This document shows positions 34,360 to 43,116 of a stretch of DNA of 56,355 nt, in pieces. This DNA is from Planctomycetota bacterium (lineage in GTDB: Bacteria > Planctomycetota > JACOTG01 > JAJDCM01), in the NCBI GenBank assembly GCA_029260825.1, contig JAJDCM010000308.1, forward strand, positions 1 through 56,355, read 5' to 3'. The notes beneath the pieces were generated by a model, which was not told the origin of the DNA, searched no databases, and was given only the letters and a program-made list of their open reading frames with translations. The position numbers were made by a program, and so were the translations under genes. Positions within the stretch are counted from its first letter, which is position 1; each line of letters opens with the position of its first letter.

Positions 34360-35768
34360 CGGACTACTCCTGTTGTGGCTCGGGTGGTCTGACCTGTTTG
34401 CTCCCTGACTCGATCGAAGATTCCGGCCATTTTTTTGGCGAGCCGCTCCCGGTGGAATTCCGGAGAGAGCTTCGGGAGGAGGGCTGAGTCTTTCCCGATG
34501 GAATCTGCGTAATGTTTCTTGATTCTCCGATTTGTCTCTTCCACGTCGTTGTGAGCGATTGCCCCCTCTCCACACCAGTTCTTGAGAATCCTATCGACCT
34601 CATGCCCCGGGTACGCAAAGGCCAGAATCGGCTTTCGGCTGGCCATGTATTCCATCGTCTTGGCGGGGACGATTTGAGAGCTCTCTTCTCCTTCAGGCAA
34701 GGGAAGAAGAAAGAGGCTGGCATCCTGAAGCTCAGTCAGGGCGGCAGGTCGGGTGGCGGGAGTCAGGAATCGGCAGAAGGGCAAGAGTCCGAAGCGTTCA
34801 AGGTCTTCTTTGACCCCGTCCGCTACCTTGCCAACGAAAGCGAGTTCGAGATGCTCTCTGAGCTGGGGGATGTCTTTTAGAAGACCCCCAAGGGCTTTCA
34901 TGAAGGTCCTGGGAGAGCGAGGCGACGGGAGAGACCCGAGATGCAGAATCCTGAAACGATCCGAGGGAGGGTTTTTTGCAGGGGGGATCTCGTCCGGATC
35001 AAGACCATTGACGACGACGGAAACTTTCCCGGGATCCGGGAGTTTGTGTTTCTTGAGGAGTGTATCTCGCAATCCTTCAGAGGTCGTCACTACGTGGTTC
35101 GAATCCAGGATGCATTTTTTCTCCATCCAGCGATCGATCCGCCGGGCGACCGATGTTCGATTCGAATCGATGTTGTATTCGATTCCGGTCCAAGGATCAC
35201 GAAGCTCCGCGACCCAGGGAATTCCCGAAGATCGAGAAAGACAGCGTCCCGTCAACTGGAGGGAATGAGGGGGCGATGTCGTGTAAATGCAATCAAACGC
35301 TTCTTGCTTCAGAAGCCGACGGGCGGCGTGGTAGGCGCCGGGAATCCATCCGACTCGAGCATCGGGAAGTGCGATGTTGTTGCGGAGCCATCGGAGCACA
35401 CGGTCGGTAGCGCCCGCCGGAGTGGAGGACATGTGAGCTGACGGGAGAGGTCCTTTTTCTCCCGTGAGCGATCCGTAGAGCCGATGGGGTTCAACGGATC
35501 TGGCCCGAATGACCTGAATCTCGGGAGGAATCGTGAGGCTTGCGTCGGTCGAGACGGATCGGGAGCCTTCTACGGTTACCACGGTCGGCTCCCACCCCAT
35601 CGGGGGAAGATGCCGTGCCAATCCGAGTACGCGGGTCGACGCAGGGCCGGCAAGAGGAGGAAAGTAGTAGGACAGGATCAAAACTTTCCTTCCTCTACTG
35701 CCTTCCCCGGTCCACAGTTGTGAGGCGGAAGATCCGGTTGATCCTCCGCGTGCTCCATCGGAATCCAT
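34356..35768 (-). CDS. GT4 glycosyltransferase
   Basis: A GT-B enzyme with KVLILSYYFPPLAGPAS at the N-terminus, a form typical of surface polysaccharide GT4 proteins. The central VAELRDPWTG and HVVTTSEGLRDTL are also typical. The donor domain has FRILHLGSLPSPRSP and VPAKTMEYMASRKPILAFA, with the expected K..EYMA motif. The first 26 residues are not conserved in appearance and lack a ribosome site, so the true start may be internal. It heads a three-gene minus-strand operon with the degenerate GT2 and the TMTC-like enzyme (TTGA and GTGA overlaps). It is divergent from the GT2/GT4 pair at 35955, with about 190 bases for two promoters between them. Confidence 0.87.
   Translation of the reverse strand: MDSDGARGGSTGSSASQLWTGEGSRGRKVLILSYYFPPLAGPASTRVLGLARHLPPMGWEPTVVTVEGSRSVSTDASLTIPPEIQVIRARSVEPHRLYGSLTGEKGPLPSAHMSSTPAGATDRVLRWLRNNIALPDARVGWIPGAYHAARRLLKQEAFDCIYTTSPPHSLQLTGRCLSRSSGIPWVAELRDPWTGIEYNIDSNRTSVARRIDRWMEKKCILDSNHVVTTSEGLRDTLLKKHKLPDPGKVSVVVNGLDPDEIPPAKNPPSDRFRILHLGSLPSPRSPRTFMKALGGLLKDIPQLREHLELAFVGKVADGVKEDLERFGLLPFCRFLTPATRPAALTELQDASLFLLPLPEGEESSQIVPAKTMEYMASRKPILAFAYPGHEVDRILKNWCGEGAIAHNDVEETNRRIKKHYADSIGKDSALLPKLSPEFHRERLAKKMAGIFDRVREQTGQTTRATTGVVR
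34359..34371 (-). promoter_or_regulatory. Ribosome-binding site fixing a TTG start
   Basis: On the minus strand AGGAG (34371-34367) is followed after seven bases by TTG (34359-34357), which overlaps the TGA stop of the GT4 gene. This supports TTG rather than an upstream start for the degenerate GT2. Confidence 0.55.
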
Positions 35769-35954
35769 GGGGCGATTATCGTCAGACGGCCCGTCGAAAC
35801 TTTATGTCCAGCAGCGAGTTCTGATGATTTCCTTGGTGAATTCGTCCCGAAGATGCCGAAGACTACCGGATTTGGACCGGGTCGATTCATGGGCGGATGC
35901 ATTTCCTGGAAGAGTTGTCTGAACAAAAATGACGACTTGGCCGATAAGGTCGGG

Positions 35955-36893
35955 ATGGGCCAGTCGCCAGAAATCAGTTTTGTGATCCCTTCATTTGACG
36001 AGAGCGGAACCCTCGAGGACCTCGTCGCGCAAATTGAAGAGGTAATGTCCCCCCTTCAAAGGACATTTGAAATTCTGATCGTAGATGACGGCTCTACCGA
36101 TCAGACTCCTCATATTCTCGAGAGGCTTTGCGGCGGATCTCCGCGGATTCGTGGAGTGCGTTTGCGTCGACGGCAGGGAAAAGCCACTGCTCTTGCTGTA
36201 GCGTTTTCCCGGGTACGAGGAGAGTACATCCTGACGATGGATGCGGACCTTCAGGACGATCCTGCCGAGATCCCCAGGTTTATCGCGGAGCTCGACAAGG
36301 GCTTCGATATGGTCAACGGCTGGAAGGCTCGCCGTATGGACGTTCGATCCAGAAGGTGGCTTTCTCGAGTGTTCAACTGGAGTCTTACCCGGTTTTCAGG
36401 ACTCAGTTTGAGGGACATCAACAGCGGTTTCAAAGGATACCGAAGATCCGTCGTCGACAGCCTGGTTCTCTATGGTGGGCTTCACCGGTTCATCCCGATT
36501 CTCGCTCATCACAAAGGGTTCAGCATCGTTGAGATTCCAGTGAATCACTCCCCGAGGCGGATTGGCCGTTCGAAGTACGGGTTGGCGAGAATTCCACGGG
36601 GACTCCTGGATTTCATTGCCGTCATCATGCTGACCGGGAGTCGATCCCTTCTCACCGCCTCCTTTGCGATCTGGGGGATCGGGTTGATCATCGTTGCCTG
36701 TATTGCCGGACTCGCTTCCCTTCGGGCCGAAGGTGATCCCGTGTTGTTTCTCGGTACCGGGATGGTGGCTGCTCTCCTTGGAATGCAAAGCCTCGGGCTT
36801 TCCTTGCTGATCGGTAGGAAGCTTCCGTGGCGGAAACTGCCACCAGAAGTGCCGGGTATGGAAATGCTCCAGAAGCAGGAGTCCGGGCAATGA
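35955..36893 (+). CDS. GT2 glycosyltransferase, DPM1/GtrB type with C-terminal membrane helices
   Basis: The catalytic motifs are intact: SFVIPSFDESGTLEDLV, ILIVDDGSTDQTP, ILTMDADLQDDPAEIP (DAD near residue 96) and INSGFKGYRR. Two C-terminal membrane helices (near SFAIWGIGLIIVACIAGL and GTGMVAALLGMQSLGLSLL) follow. This arrangement fits polyprenyl-phosphate glycosyltransferases, which make the lipid-linked sugars used by GT-C enzymes such as the one at 31634. The ATG 35955 is chosen for the AAGG upstream and the match to family N-termini; the frame is open to 35853. The stop overlaps the next start (ATGA, 36890-36893). Confidence 0.92.
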   Translation: MGQSPEISFVIPSFDESGTLEDLVAQIEEVMSPLQRTFEILIVDDGSTDQTPHILERLCGGSPRIRGVRLRRRQGKATALAVAFSRVRGEYILTMDADLQDDPAEIPRFIAELDKGFDMVNGWKARRMDVRSRRWLSRVFNWSLTRFSGLSLRDINSGFKGYRRSVVDSLVLYGGLHRFIPILAHHKGFSIVEIPVNHSPRRIGRSKYGLARIPRGLLDFIAVIMLTGSRSLLTASFAIWGIGLIIVACIAGLASLRAEGDPVLFLGTGMVAALLGMQSLGLSLLIGRKLPWRKLPPEVPGMEMLQKQESGQ

Positions 36894-38011
36894 AGTTTGT
36901 TCTGGTGGGCCCCACCTATCCCTTCAGAGGGGGCATCTCCCATTACAACACTCTCCTTTCTCAAGAGATCGACCGAAACCACCAGGTCACTCTCCTCGCT
37001 CTCAAGAAGCAATATCCATCGATACTCTTTCCTGGAACGAGTCAACTGGATACCAGTGACACACCCCTCAAGGTCGAAAATGATCCCTGTATTCATCCTC
37101 TTTCTCCGATCAGCTGGGTAAAGGCTGGTCGAAAGATCCGCGAGGCAAAACCAGATCTTGTTCTTTTTCAGTGGTGGCACCCCTATTTTGCCCCGGCTTT
37201 TGGATCGATCGCGCGACTCGTCCGATCTTCGGCGAGAACCTGTTTTCTCTGTCACAACGTGCTTCCTCATGAGGGGGGAAGGGTCGATCTGGTCCTCAAT
37301 CGATTTGCATTTCGCGGTGCTTCCCGGTTTGTTGTTCACTCGGAAAAGGACAGAGAAATACTGCTCGGAATCGTTCCTGAAGCGGAGGCGCGAGTGAGTC
37401 CTCACCCCGTGTATAACGCCTTCTCCAGCAGTGAGCCCTTGTCGAAGAAAGAGGCGAGAAAAGAGCTGGGAATTGTTGATCGTCCCACCCTTCTCTTCTT
37501 CGGTCATATCAGAGAATATAAAGGGCTACCGGACCTCGTGGAGGCCATGCCTTCGGTGCTGAAAGATGTCGATTGTCAGCTCGTGATTGCCGGGGAATCG
37601 TACATGTGCGTGGACGCCTTGAAGCGACGCATCAAGGAACTCGGACTGACGGATCGGATTCATTTCTTTGAAGGCTACGTCGAAAACGAGCGGGTGTCGG
37701 GCTATTTTCAGGCTTGTGATGCGATTGTGTTGCCTTATCGCACGGCAAGTCAGAGTGGGGTCGCCCAGATCGGATTCGGATTCGAAAGGCCGGTCCTTGC
37801 CACTCGGGTCGGGGGGATCCCCGAGGCTGTGGATGATGGGGAAACCGGTCTTCTTGTCCCTCCGAATGACCCGGAGGCTCTGGCAATGGCGATTCAACGG
37901 TTCTACCGGGAGGGTCTGAGCGAGAGGTTCTCGCGGAGAATCAAGGAGGAGTCCCATCGCTTCAGCTGGAGCCGGCTTGTGCAAGAGTTAGAGGAGTTAG
38001 CGACCTCGTGA
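36890..38011 (+). CDS. GT4 glycosyltransferase
   Basis: About 373 residues starting MKFVLVGPTYPFRGGISHYN, a common start of capsular and exopolysaccharide GT4 enzymes. The donor domain shows LLFFGHIREYKGLPDLVEA, LVIAGESY, and a QSGVAQIGFGFERPVLATRVGGIPEAVDDG stretch (shown here only by its GVAQIGFGFERPVL core) corresponding to the EX7E region. There the first Glu is replaced by Gln or Gly, a variation seen in some members. The start overlaps the GT2 stop (ATGA), so the two are translationally coupled. It probably adds a sugar to the same lipid-linked product. Confidence 0.92.
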   Translation: MKFVLVGPTYPFRGGISHYNTLLSQEIDRNHQVTLLALKKQYPSILFPGTSQLDTSDTPLKVENDPCIHPLSPISWVKAGRKIREAKPDLVLFQWWHPYFAPAFGSIARLVRSSARTCFLCHNVLPHEGGRVDLVLNRFAFRGASRFVVHSEKDREILLGIVPEAEARVSPHPVYNAFSSSEPLSKKEARKELGIVDRPTLLFFGHIREYKGLPDLVEAMPSVLKDVDCQLVIAGESYMCVDALKRRIKELGLTDRIHFFEGYVENERVSGYFQACDAIVLPYRTASQSGVAQIGFGFERPVLATRVGGIPEAVDDGETGLLVPPNDPEALAMAIQRFYREGLSERFSRRIKEESHRFSWSRLVQELEELATS

Positions 38012-38024
38012 TGTCTCTTCAGCT

Positions 38025-38055
38025 GGCGGCCAAGATCCCGGTTTTCTGGCCCGCC
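38025..38055 (+). terminator. Hairpin after glycosyltransferase pair, possible terminator
   Basis: GGCGGCCA (38025-38032) pairs with TGGCCCGCC (38047-38055), leaving one bulged C and a 14-base loop. It lies 14 bases after the GT4 stop. There is no following T-run, so it is at best an imperfect terminator or an mRNA 3' stabiliser. Confidence 0.35.
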
Positions 38056-38168
38056 TGGGTCAGCTTGTAACGGTTCGTCGTTCTCGTCTGGTAGTTGATG
38101 TTTCCTGACTACTGTTCTTGCTGAGCCCGCTACAGGGATGGGGGCTGGCATCGAGAAGGGTCGTTCCT

Positions 38169-40505
38169 ATGAAGCTGATCCCCTGGAGATCCGCGTTCCT
38201 TGCCCGGATCATCCTCGCGATTGTTCCTCTTCTTTCTGCAAAACAAGCCTTTTCTGAGGATTGGGAAAGCTGGCGAGGTCCACACCAGAATGGAATCCTT
38301 GAAGCGCCCGGCCTCTTCTCGAGAAAGGGATTTGGCCTCAAGACCCGTTGGAAAAGAGATCTTGGATCGGGGTATTCCGGTGTATCGATCGCCGGAGGAA
38401 AAGTTCTCACCATGTTCACCGACGGGTCTGGTGATTTCGTGGGTGCCTTTTCCGTAGAAACCGGAGAACTGATGTGGTCTTACCGTTTGGGGCCGATGTA
38501 TCGGGCTCATGATGGAGGACACGATGGCCCGGTGAGTACGCCGATTGCCGATGAAGGTGGGGTCTTCGCCCTGGGTGCTGACGGCAGTTTGGTGGCCCTT
38601 TCGCTCGAGGATGGAAAGGAGCGCTGGAGGGTTTCCCTCGTTCAAGAGTTTCAGGCCTCGACTCCCTTCTGGGGATTCTGCACCACACCTGTAGTTGTGG
38701 GAAACATGGTGGTCGTGCAGGCCGGAGGAAGAAAATCTCTGGTTGCCCTGGACAAGAAAACCGGAGTGCGACGCTGGGAAGGATTGACGGGGGAGGTTGA
38801 ATATCGGTCTCCGGTTGTTGCGACCCTTCATGGGAAGGAACAACTTCTGGTGACCACCGATCGTAAGACTCATGGAGTGGATCCGTCCACAGGGCGGGTT
38901 TTGTGGTCACTTCCCGTCGCCGGTCATTTTTCGGCAACTCCGGTTCCAGTGGGTGACGATCGAGTCCTCGTTACGGTCCAGTCGGGTGCGGTCCTCTATC
39001 GAATCTCGCCGGACGGGAAGTCGAAACGGGTGTTTCGCACCAGGGAGTTCCGGAGTAGCTATGCCATGCCCGTGCCGTTTGGTGAAAGTCTTTTTGGCTT
39101 TACCGAGCACTATCTTACCTGTCTTGACGTGAAATCAGGAAAGGTCCGCTGGAGATCTCGGGAGCCAGGGGGAAAGGGGATCATCATCGTGGACGGGCAC
39201 CTTGTCATTTTGGGGGCAAAAGGTGACGTGGTGATCGCGAAAGCCAGTAACGAAGGCTACGAGGAGACCATTCGGCACGGAGTCTCGGATGCCGATGGCT
39301 ACAGCTGGCCGAGTTTTTCGGATGGGGTCATCTACGTCAGGAATCTCCGGCACCTTGCTGCTGTCGAAACCCATGAGGCTCCTCTCACCGTAGCAGAATC
39401 CTCGCCGCTCGTGAGTCGGTTCGCCAGGAAGATGGCAGAGATTGCTGCCTCAAAGGACGTGAAGGCGAGGCTGGATCAGTGGATGGAGTCTCAGACATCT
39501 TTCCCGGTCGTGGAGAACGACCGTTTCGTGCATTTTGTTTACCGGGGGCCGGCAACTGACGTGGGTATCCGGGGGAACATGATTGCTCACCTGGAAGAGG
39601 ATCCTCTCCATCGACTTTCCAGCAGTGACTTCTTTTATCGAACCTACCTCATCGAACCGGGGGCGAGGTGGGAGTATGCGTTCAATGTGGACTTTGGGAC
39701 CATTCTTCGAGATCCCCTGAATCCTCGAACCGCTGCTGGTGAACGAGGAGGGCGAAGCAAGGTTTCCGTTGTCGCTACGTCCGGCTGGAGCCCGCCGCCG
39801 TTTCTCGATCCCTACGAGGGGAACGGGAAAGGAGAGATGGATTCGTTTCGGCACCAGGGCCGGCGAATTCGGGTTTTTCTCCCGCCTGGTTATGCAGGAA
39901 GCGAAAGCCGATATGGGCTGACGGTCGTGACCGACGGAGAGGCGTGGATAGAAGACGGAAATCTCCCGAACACGGTCAATCACCTCACCGAGAGCAGAAT
40001 TGAACCCACGATTCTTGCATTCGTGGATGGAGGGAGAAGCCGAGAACTCGGGGGCATGGGAACAAAGAGCTATGCCGCCATGCTTGCGCGGCAGCTTGTT
40101 CCCGAGCTCGAACGTCGGTATCGGACCCGGGGGACATCAGCCTTTCGCACGATTCTTGGAAAGCGTGGCGGTGCAGTCGCTGCCGTGGGTGCGGCTCTTG
40201 CTCATCCAACGGTTTTTGGACAATGCGTGGCGATCTCTTACGGACGGGCCGACACGATTCGAGCCCAGTGGATTGAAAAGAGTCTGCGCAAGGTACGGGG
40301 AGATAAGCCTCGTTTCTTCATCGGTTGGAATCGCTATGACATCTGGCGTCCTCAGAGCTTCGATGTGAGAACTCAGAGCCGCGCCCTCGTGGCTGACTTG
40401 ACGGCTCACGGCTTTCAAGTCCTTGGAGGGGAGCGTCTCGATGGCGCAGGATGGGAAAGCTGGAAGATTCTCGCCGGAGAGGCATTCCTGGCTCTCTCCC
40501 GCTAG
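38169..40505 (+). CDS. PQQ-type beta-propeller fused to esterase-like domain lacking its nucleophile
   Basis: The start at ATG 38169 (MKLIPWRSAF) opens a signal peptide; AAGG is nine bases upstream. Residues about 30-420 are a PQQ/quinoprotein-like propeller. It has repeated W-G-T-like blades (ETGELMWSYRL, EDGKERWRVSL, KTGVRRWEGLT, STGRVLWSLPV) and the opening WESWRGPHQNGI seen in secreted PQQ-repeat proteins. Residues about 440-560 look like an enterochelin-esterase N-terminal sandwich, and about 560-778 like an alpha/beta-hydrolase of the esterase D type (RRIRVFLPPGY). The nucleophile elbow, normally GxSxGG, reads LGKRGGAVAA near residue 660, without Ser. It is therefore probably a non-hydrolytic binding or structural domain. 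Extracytoplasmic location is expected. It stands alone between the GT pair and the MFS gene. Confidence 0.8.
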   Translation: MKLIPWRSAFLARIILAIVPLLSAKQAFSEDWESWRGPHQNGILEAPGLFSRKGFGLKTRWKRDLGSGYSGVSIAGGKVLTMFTDGSGDFVGAFSVETGELMWSYRLGPMYRAHDGGHDGPVSTPIADEGGVFALGADGSLVALSLEDGKERWRVSLVQEFQASTPFWGFCTTPVVVGNMVVVQAGGRKSLVALDKKTGVRRWEGLTGEVEYRSPVVATLHGKEQLLVTTDRKTHGVDPSTGRVLWSLPVAGHFSATPVPVGDDRVLVTVQSGAVLYRISPDGKSKRVFRTREFRSSYAMPVPFGESLFGFTEHYLTCLDVKSGKVRWRSREPGGKGIIIVDGHLVILGAKGDVVIAKASNEGYEETIRHGVSDADGYSWPSFSDGVIYVRNLRHLAAVETHEAPLTVAESSPLVSRFARKMAEIAASKDVKARLDQWMESQTSFPVVENDRFVHFVYRGPATDVGIRGNMIAHLEEDPLHRLSSSDFFYRTYLIEPGARWEYAFNVDFGTILRDPLNPRTAAGERGGRSKVSVVATSGWSPPPFLDPYEGNGKGEMDSFRHQGRRIRVFLPPGYAGSESRYGLTVVTDGEAWIEDGNLPNTVNHLTESRIEPTILAFVDGGRSRELGGMGTKSYAAMLARQLVPELERRYRTRGTSAFRTILGKRGGAVAAVGAALAHPTVFGQCVAISYGRADTIRAQWIEKSLRKVRGDKPRFFIGWNRYDIWRPQSFDVRTQSRALVADLTAHGFQVLGGERLDGAGWESWKILAGEAFLALSR

Positions 40506-40582
40506 CCAGGTCGTGTAACGCCGCTCCGTTCAGGAGAAAGGGTGCGATGTCCAGGAATTGAAGAGCTCAGGAAGGAAGGCGC

Positions 40583-41824
40583 ATGATCTCGAGGCTGACC
40601 AAACTCCCGGCGCCTCTTTGGTTTCTGTTTGCGGGAACGACCATTACCCGACTGGGATCTTTTGTCTTTCCGTTTCTGACCATCTACTTGTCCGAGGCTC
40701 GCAGTTTCTCCGCGGATCGGGTCGGGCTCATTCTTTCGGTAGGGAGCCTGGGGCTTCTTTCGGGGAACTTGCTGGGCGGATGGCTCGCGGATGGGTGGAG
40801 TCGCAAACGAACCTTGCTGCTTGCTCTTTTGCTCAATGCGGCCGGTTTTTTCGGATTGTCTGGGCACTTCGAATCGGGGGTCGGATACGCGGCCTTCCTT
40901 TTTCTTGGCTACCTGGGTTCAGGGATGTATACCCCGGCGGCAAACACGGTGGTGGCGGACTTGACCTCGAGTGAGATTCGTCCTTTTGCCTACACCGTCA
41001 ATTATGTTTGCATCAACCTCGGGATGGCCCTCGGACCGTTGATGGGTGGATTGCTGGCGGGGTTTTCCTACCGGTTGATTTTTCTCGGTGATGTAGCAAC
41101 CACTCTTGTTTGCCTCGTGCTGATTCTTCTTGGCGTCGCAGAAACTCGAAGGAGAGTGGCATCCCCTGTCGCAAACAATTCCCCTCGGGTCCCTATCCTG
41201 GAGACACTCCGGCGGCATCGTCTGGTGACCGCATTTTGTCTGGTGAGTTTCTTTCTCATCGCTCCCCTGATGGGCCTTGAATACTGTGTGCCTCTGCTGG
41301 TGAAGACAGTCTATGACGCCGAGCTGACCTGGGTCGGTGTTGTGTATACGATCAATGCGGCATGCATCCTCTCCTTTAGCTTCTTGATCGAGAGGCTCGT
41401 GCGACGCAGAAACGATCTCATGATGATGACCCTGGCCGGACTCCTTTGGACGGCGGGGCTCTTGCTTCTCAACCTGGGACACTCGCTGGTCGCTCTTCTT
41501 GCCTGCACTGCCGTGTGGACCTTCGGGGAGATGGTAGCTTCGATCGTTGGCCCGACCTTCATCTCGCGAAGGGTTGCTCCCGAATACAAGGGACGCTTCC
41601 TCGCTCTCAATGACGCGATGAGAAGCCTCGCCGGGGTGGTCGCTCCCATTGCTCTTGGTTGGGTCTGGGAGCATCAAGGGGTTCCTCTAGTCCTCCTGAT
41701 CGTTCTTATTTTGCCAATGATCGGTACTGTTTGCTACGGAGGAATGCTCTTCTTGGGTTCTTTCCGATCGAGCCGCGAAGGGGAGCGCGGGAGCCGGAAT
41801 GTTGCGGAGGCGCACGGCCGATGA
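40583..41824 (+). CDS. MFS transporter
   Basis: A 413-residue membrane protein with about twelve helices. The loop between helices 2 and 3 is GNLLGGWLADGWSRKRTLLL, the classic MFS motif A (G-x-x-x-D-x-x-x-R-K/R), and a second, weaker loop lies near the middle (RLVRRRNDLMM). Members of this branch resemble drug or sugar efflux carriers (MdtH/YdeE-like), but the substrate cannot be read from sequence. GGAAGG precedes the ATG. The stop overlaps the DUF418 gene start (ATGA, 41821-41824), so the two are coupled. Confidence 0.94.
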   Translation: MISRLTKLPAPLWFLFAGTTITRLGSFVFPFLTIYLSEARSFSADRVGLILSVGSLGLLSGNLLGGWLADGWSRKRTLLLALLLNAAGFFGLSGHFESGVGYAAFLFLGYLGSGMYTPAANTVVADLTSSEIRPFAYTVNYVCINLGMALGPLMGGLLAGFSYRLIFLGDVATTLVCLVLILLGVAETRRRVASPVANNSPRVPILETLRRHRLVTAFCLVSFFLIAPLMGLEYCVPLLVKTVYDAELTWVGVVYTINAACILSFSFLIERLVRRRNDLMMMTLAGLLWTAGLLLLNLGHSLVALLACTAVWTFGEMVASIVGPTFISRRVAPEYKGRFLALNDAMRSLAGVVAPIALGWVWEHQGVPLVLLIVLILPMIGTVCYGGMLFLGSFRSSREGERGSRNVAEAHGR

Positions 41825-43020
41825 AGAGTGCGGACCGGGTCCTCTCGCTGGATGTGTTGCGTGGCTTTGCCCTCCTTGGCATTTTGTTTGGCAATCTCAC
41901 CTGGTTTACCGGGTTTGCTGTTCTTTCCCCCGATGAACGGGAAGCGATGAGCTCGGCGACGCTGGATGCCCTTGTTTCCTGGGGTATTCACTTCCTTGTT
42001 GATGGCAAGTTCTATGGGATCTTCTCCCTCCTTTTTGGAGCGGGAGTGGCGATCCTTTGCGCACGGGCAAAATCTCATGGAGAAGATTTTCGGATCCTGC
42101 TCCTTCGCCGGTTCTCCCTGATGCTCCTCGTTGGCCTTGCCCATGCGGTCTTGCTCTGGTTCGGCGACATCGTGAGCCTGTATGCAGTGGTTGGCTTCGG
42201 TCTTCTCTTCTTTGTTGGGAGTTCCTCGAGGAACCTTCTGCGCCTGTCCGTAGCTAGTTTTCTCTTGCCCGTTGCTCTCTCCGGTGTGTGGCTCTTGTTT
42301 CCGGCGGGAGAAGTCGGATATGGTCCCGGAGCGCTTCTCGGATATTTTGGTGCGGGATCGGCAGGAGAGTCTTTTCAAGCAAACTGGGCCTTCTTGACCG
42401 AGAGATGGTTTCTCGCCATGTTCTCGGGAAGGCCGTTCAAACTTCTCGGGTTCTTCCTGCTTGGTCTCTGGGCAGGGCGACATGGACTTGCCCTCTCTCC
42501 GCAAAACCATCAACCACTCTTCCGAACTCTGCGAACCTGGGGACTGGGGTTGGGGATACCTTTGAATATCGTCTTGGCCTTTCTCATCACCCATATCCCG
42601 GACCGCCCTCCCACGCTATTCGGGTTTCTCCGGGCAATTGTCGATACGATTGCTGTCCCCTGTCTTAGCGTTGGATACTGCTCAGCTCTTCTCCTGCTTC
42701 TCCAGCAGGATCGATGGCGATCTCGGCTCCGCTTTTTGGCCATACCGGGTCGGATGACTTTCACGAACTATCTCCTCCAGTCCGCCCTTGGCGTTGCTGT
42801 CTTCTATGGCTATGGATTGGGTCTCTGGGGACGCCTTGGAGCGGTCTGGATCGTACCGATTGCTTTTGGGATCTTTCTTCTACAGACCGGATTCAGCTTC
42901 CTCTGGTTGGGTTCGTTTCAGCAGGGGCCGGTGGAGGCACTCCTTCGACGGGCCACGTATTGGAAGGGGAGGTCGCGGATCCCCTCCGATCGAGCTCCCG
43001 ATCTGAGTGAGTCTTCCTGA
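41821..43020 (+). CDS. DUF418 (YeiB-type) membrane protein
   Basis: About 399 residues with roughly ten membrane helices. The N-terminus RVLSLDVLRGFALLGILFGN and the FSLLFGAGVAIL segment are the DUF418/YeiB signature. The C-terminal DUF418 block includes IPGRMTFTNYLLQSALGVAVFYGYG and a later GPVEALLRRATY, which match the end of the family. The function is unknown; the family is related to acyltransferase-3-like (heparan acetyltransferase-like) membrane proteins. The start at 41821 is set by the ATGA overlap with the MFS gene; upstream in-frame sequence overlaps that gene. It converges on the HYR-repeat gene. Confidence 0.93.
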   Translation: MKSADRVLSLDVLRGFALLGILFGNLTWFTGFAVLSPDEREAMSSATLDALVSWGIHFLVDGKFYGIFSLLFGAGVAILCARAKSHGEDFRILLLRRFSLMLLVGLAHAVLLWFGDIVSLYAVVGFGLLFFVGSSSRNLLRLSVASFLLPVALSGVWLLFPAGEVGYGPGALLGYFGAGSAGESFQANWAFLTERWFLAMFSGRPFKLLGFFLLGLWAGRHGLALSPQNHQPLFRTLRTWGLGLGIPLNIVLAFLITHIPDRPPTLFGFLRAIVDTIAVPCLSVGYCSALLLLLQQDRWRSRLRFLAIPGRMTFTNYLLQSALGVAVFYGYGLGLWGRLGAVWIVPIAFGIFLLQTGFSFLWLGSFQQGPVEALLRRATYWKGRSRIPSDRAPDLSESS

Positions 43021-43052
43021 GCGTCGTTCCGCGAGCTGTCGATCGCAAAAAA

Positions 43053-43086
43053 AAGCCGGGCCTCCCCGATCGGGAAGGCCCGGCTT
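43053..43086 (-). terminator. Intrinsic terminator of the HYR-repeat gene
   Basis: A strong GC-rich hairpin with arms of about 14 bases (AAGCCGGGCCTCCCC paired with CGGGAAGGCCCGGCTT). On the minus strand it is followed by eight T, giving a textbook Rho-independent terminator for the gene ending at 43117. On the plus strand there is no T-run after it. Confidence 0.85.
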
Positions 43087-43116
43087 GCAAAAGGTCTTCA
43101 AGAGTGAAGGGTTCGA

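Noticed and set aside
36545..37507. 320-codon minus-strand open frame across the GT2/GT4 junction
   Set aside because: It spans two well-supported glycosyltransferase genes on the other strand and shows no family features.
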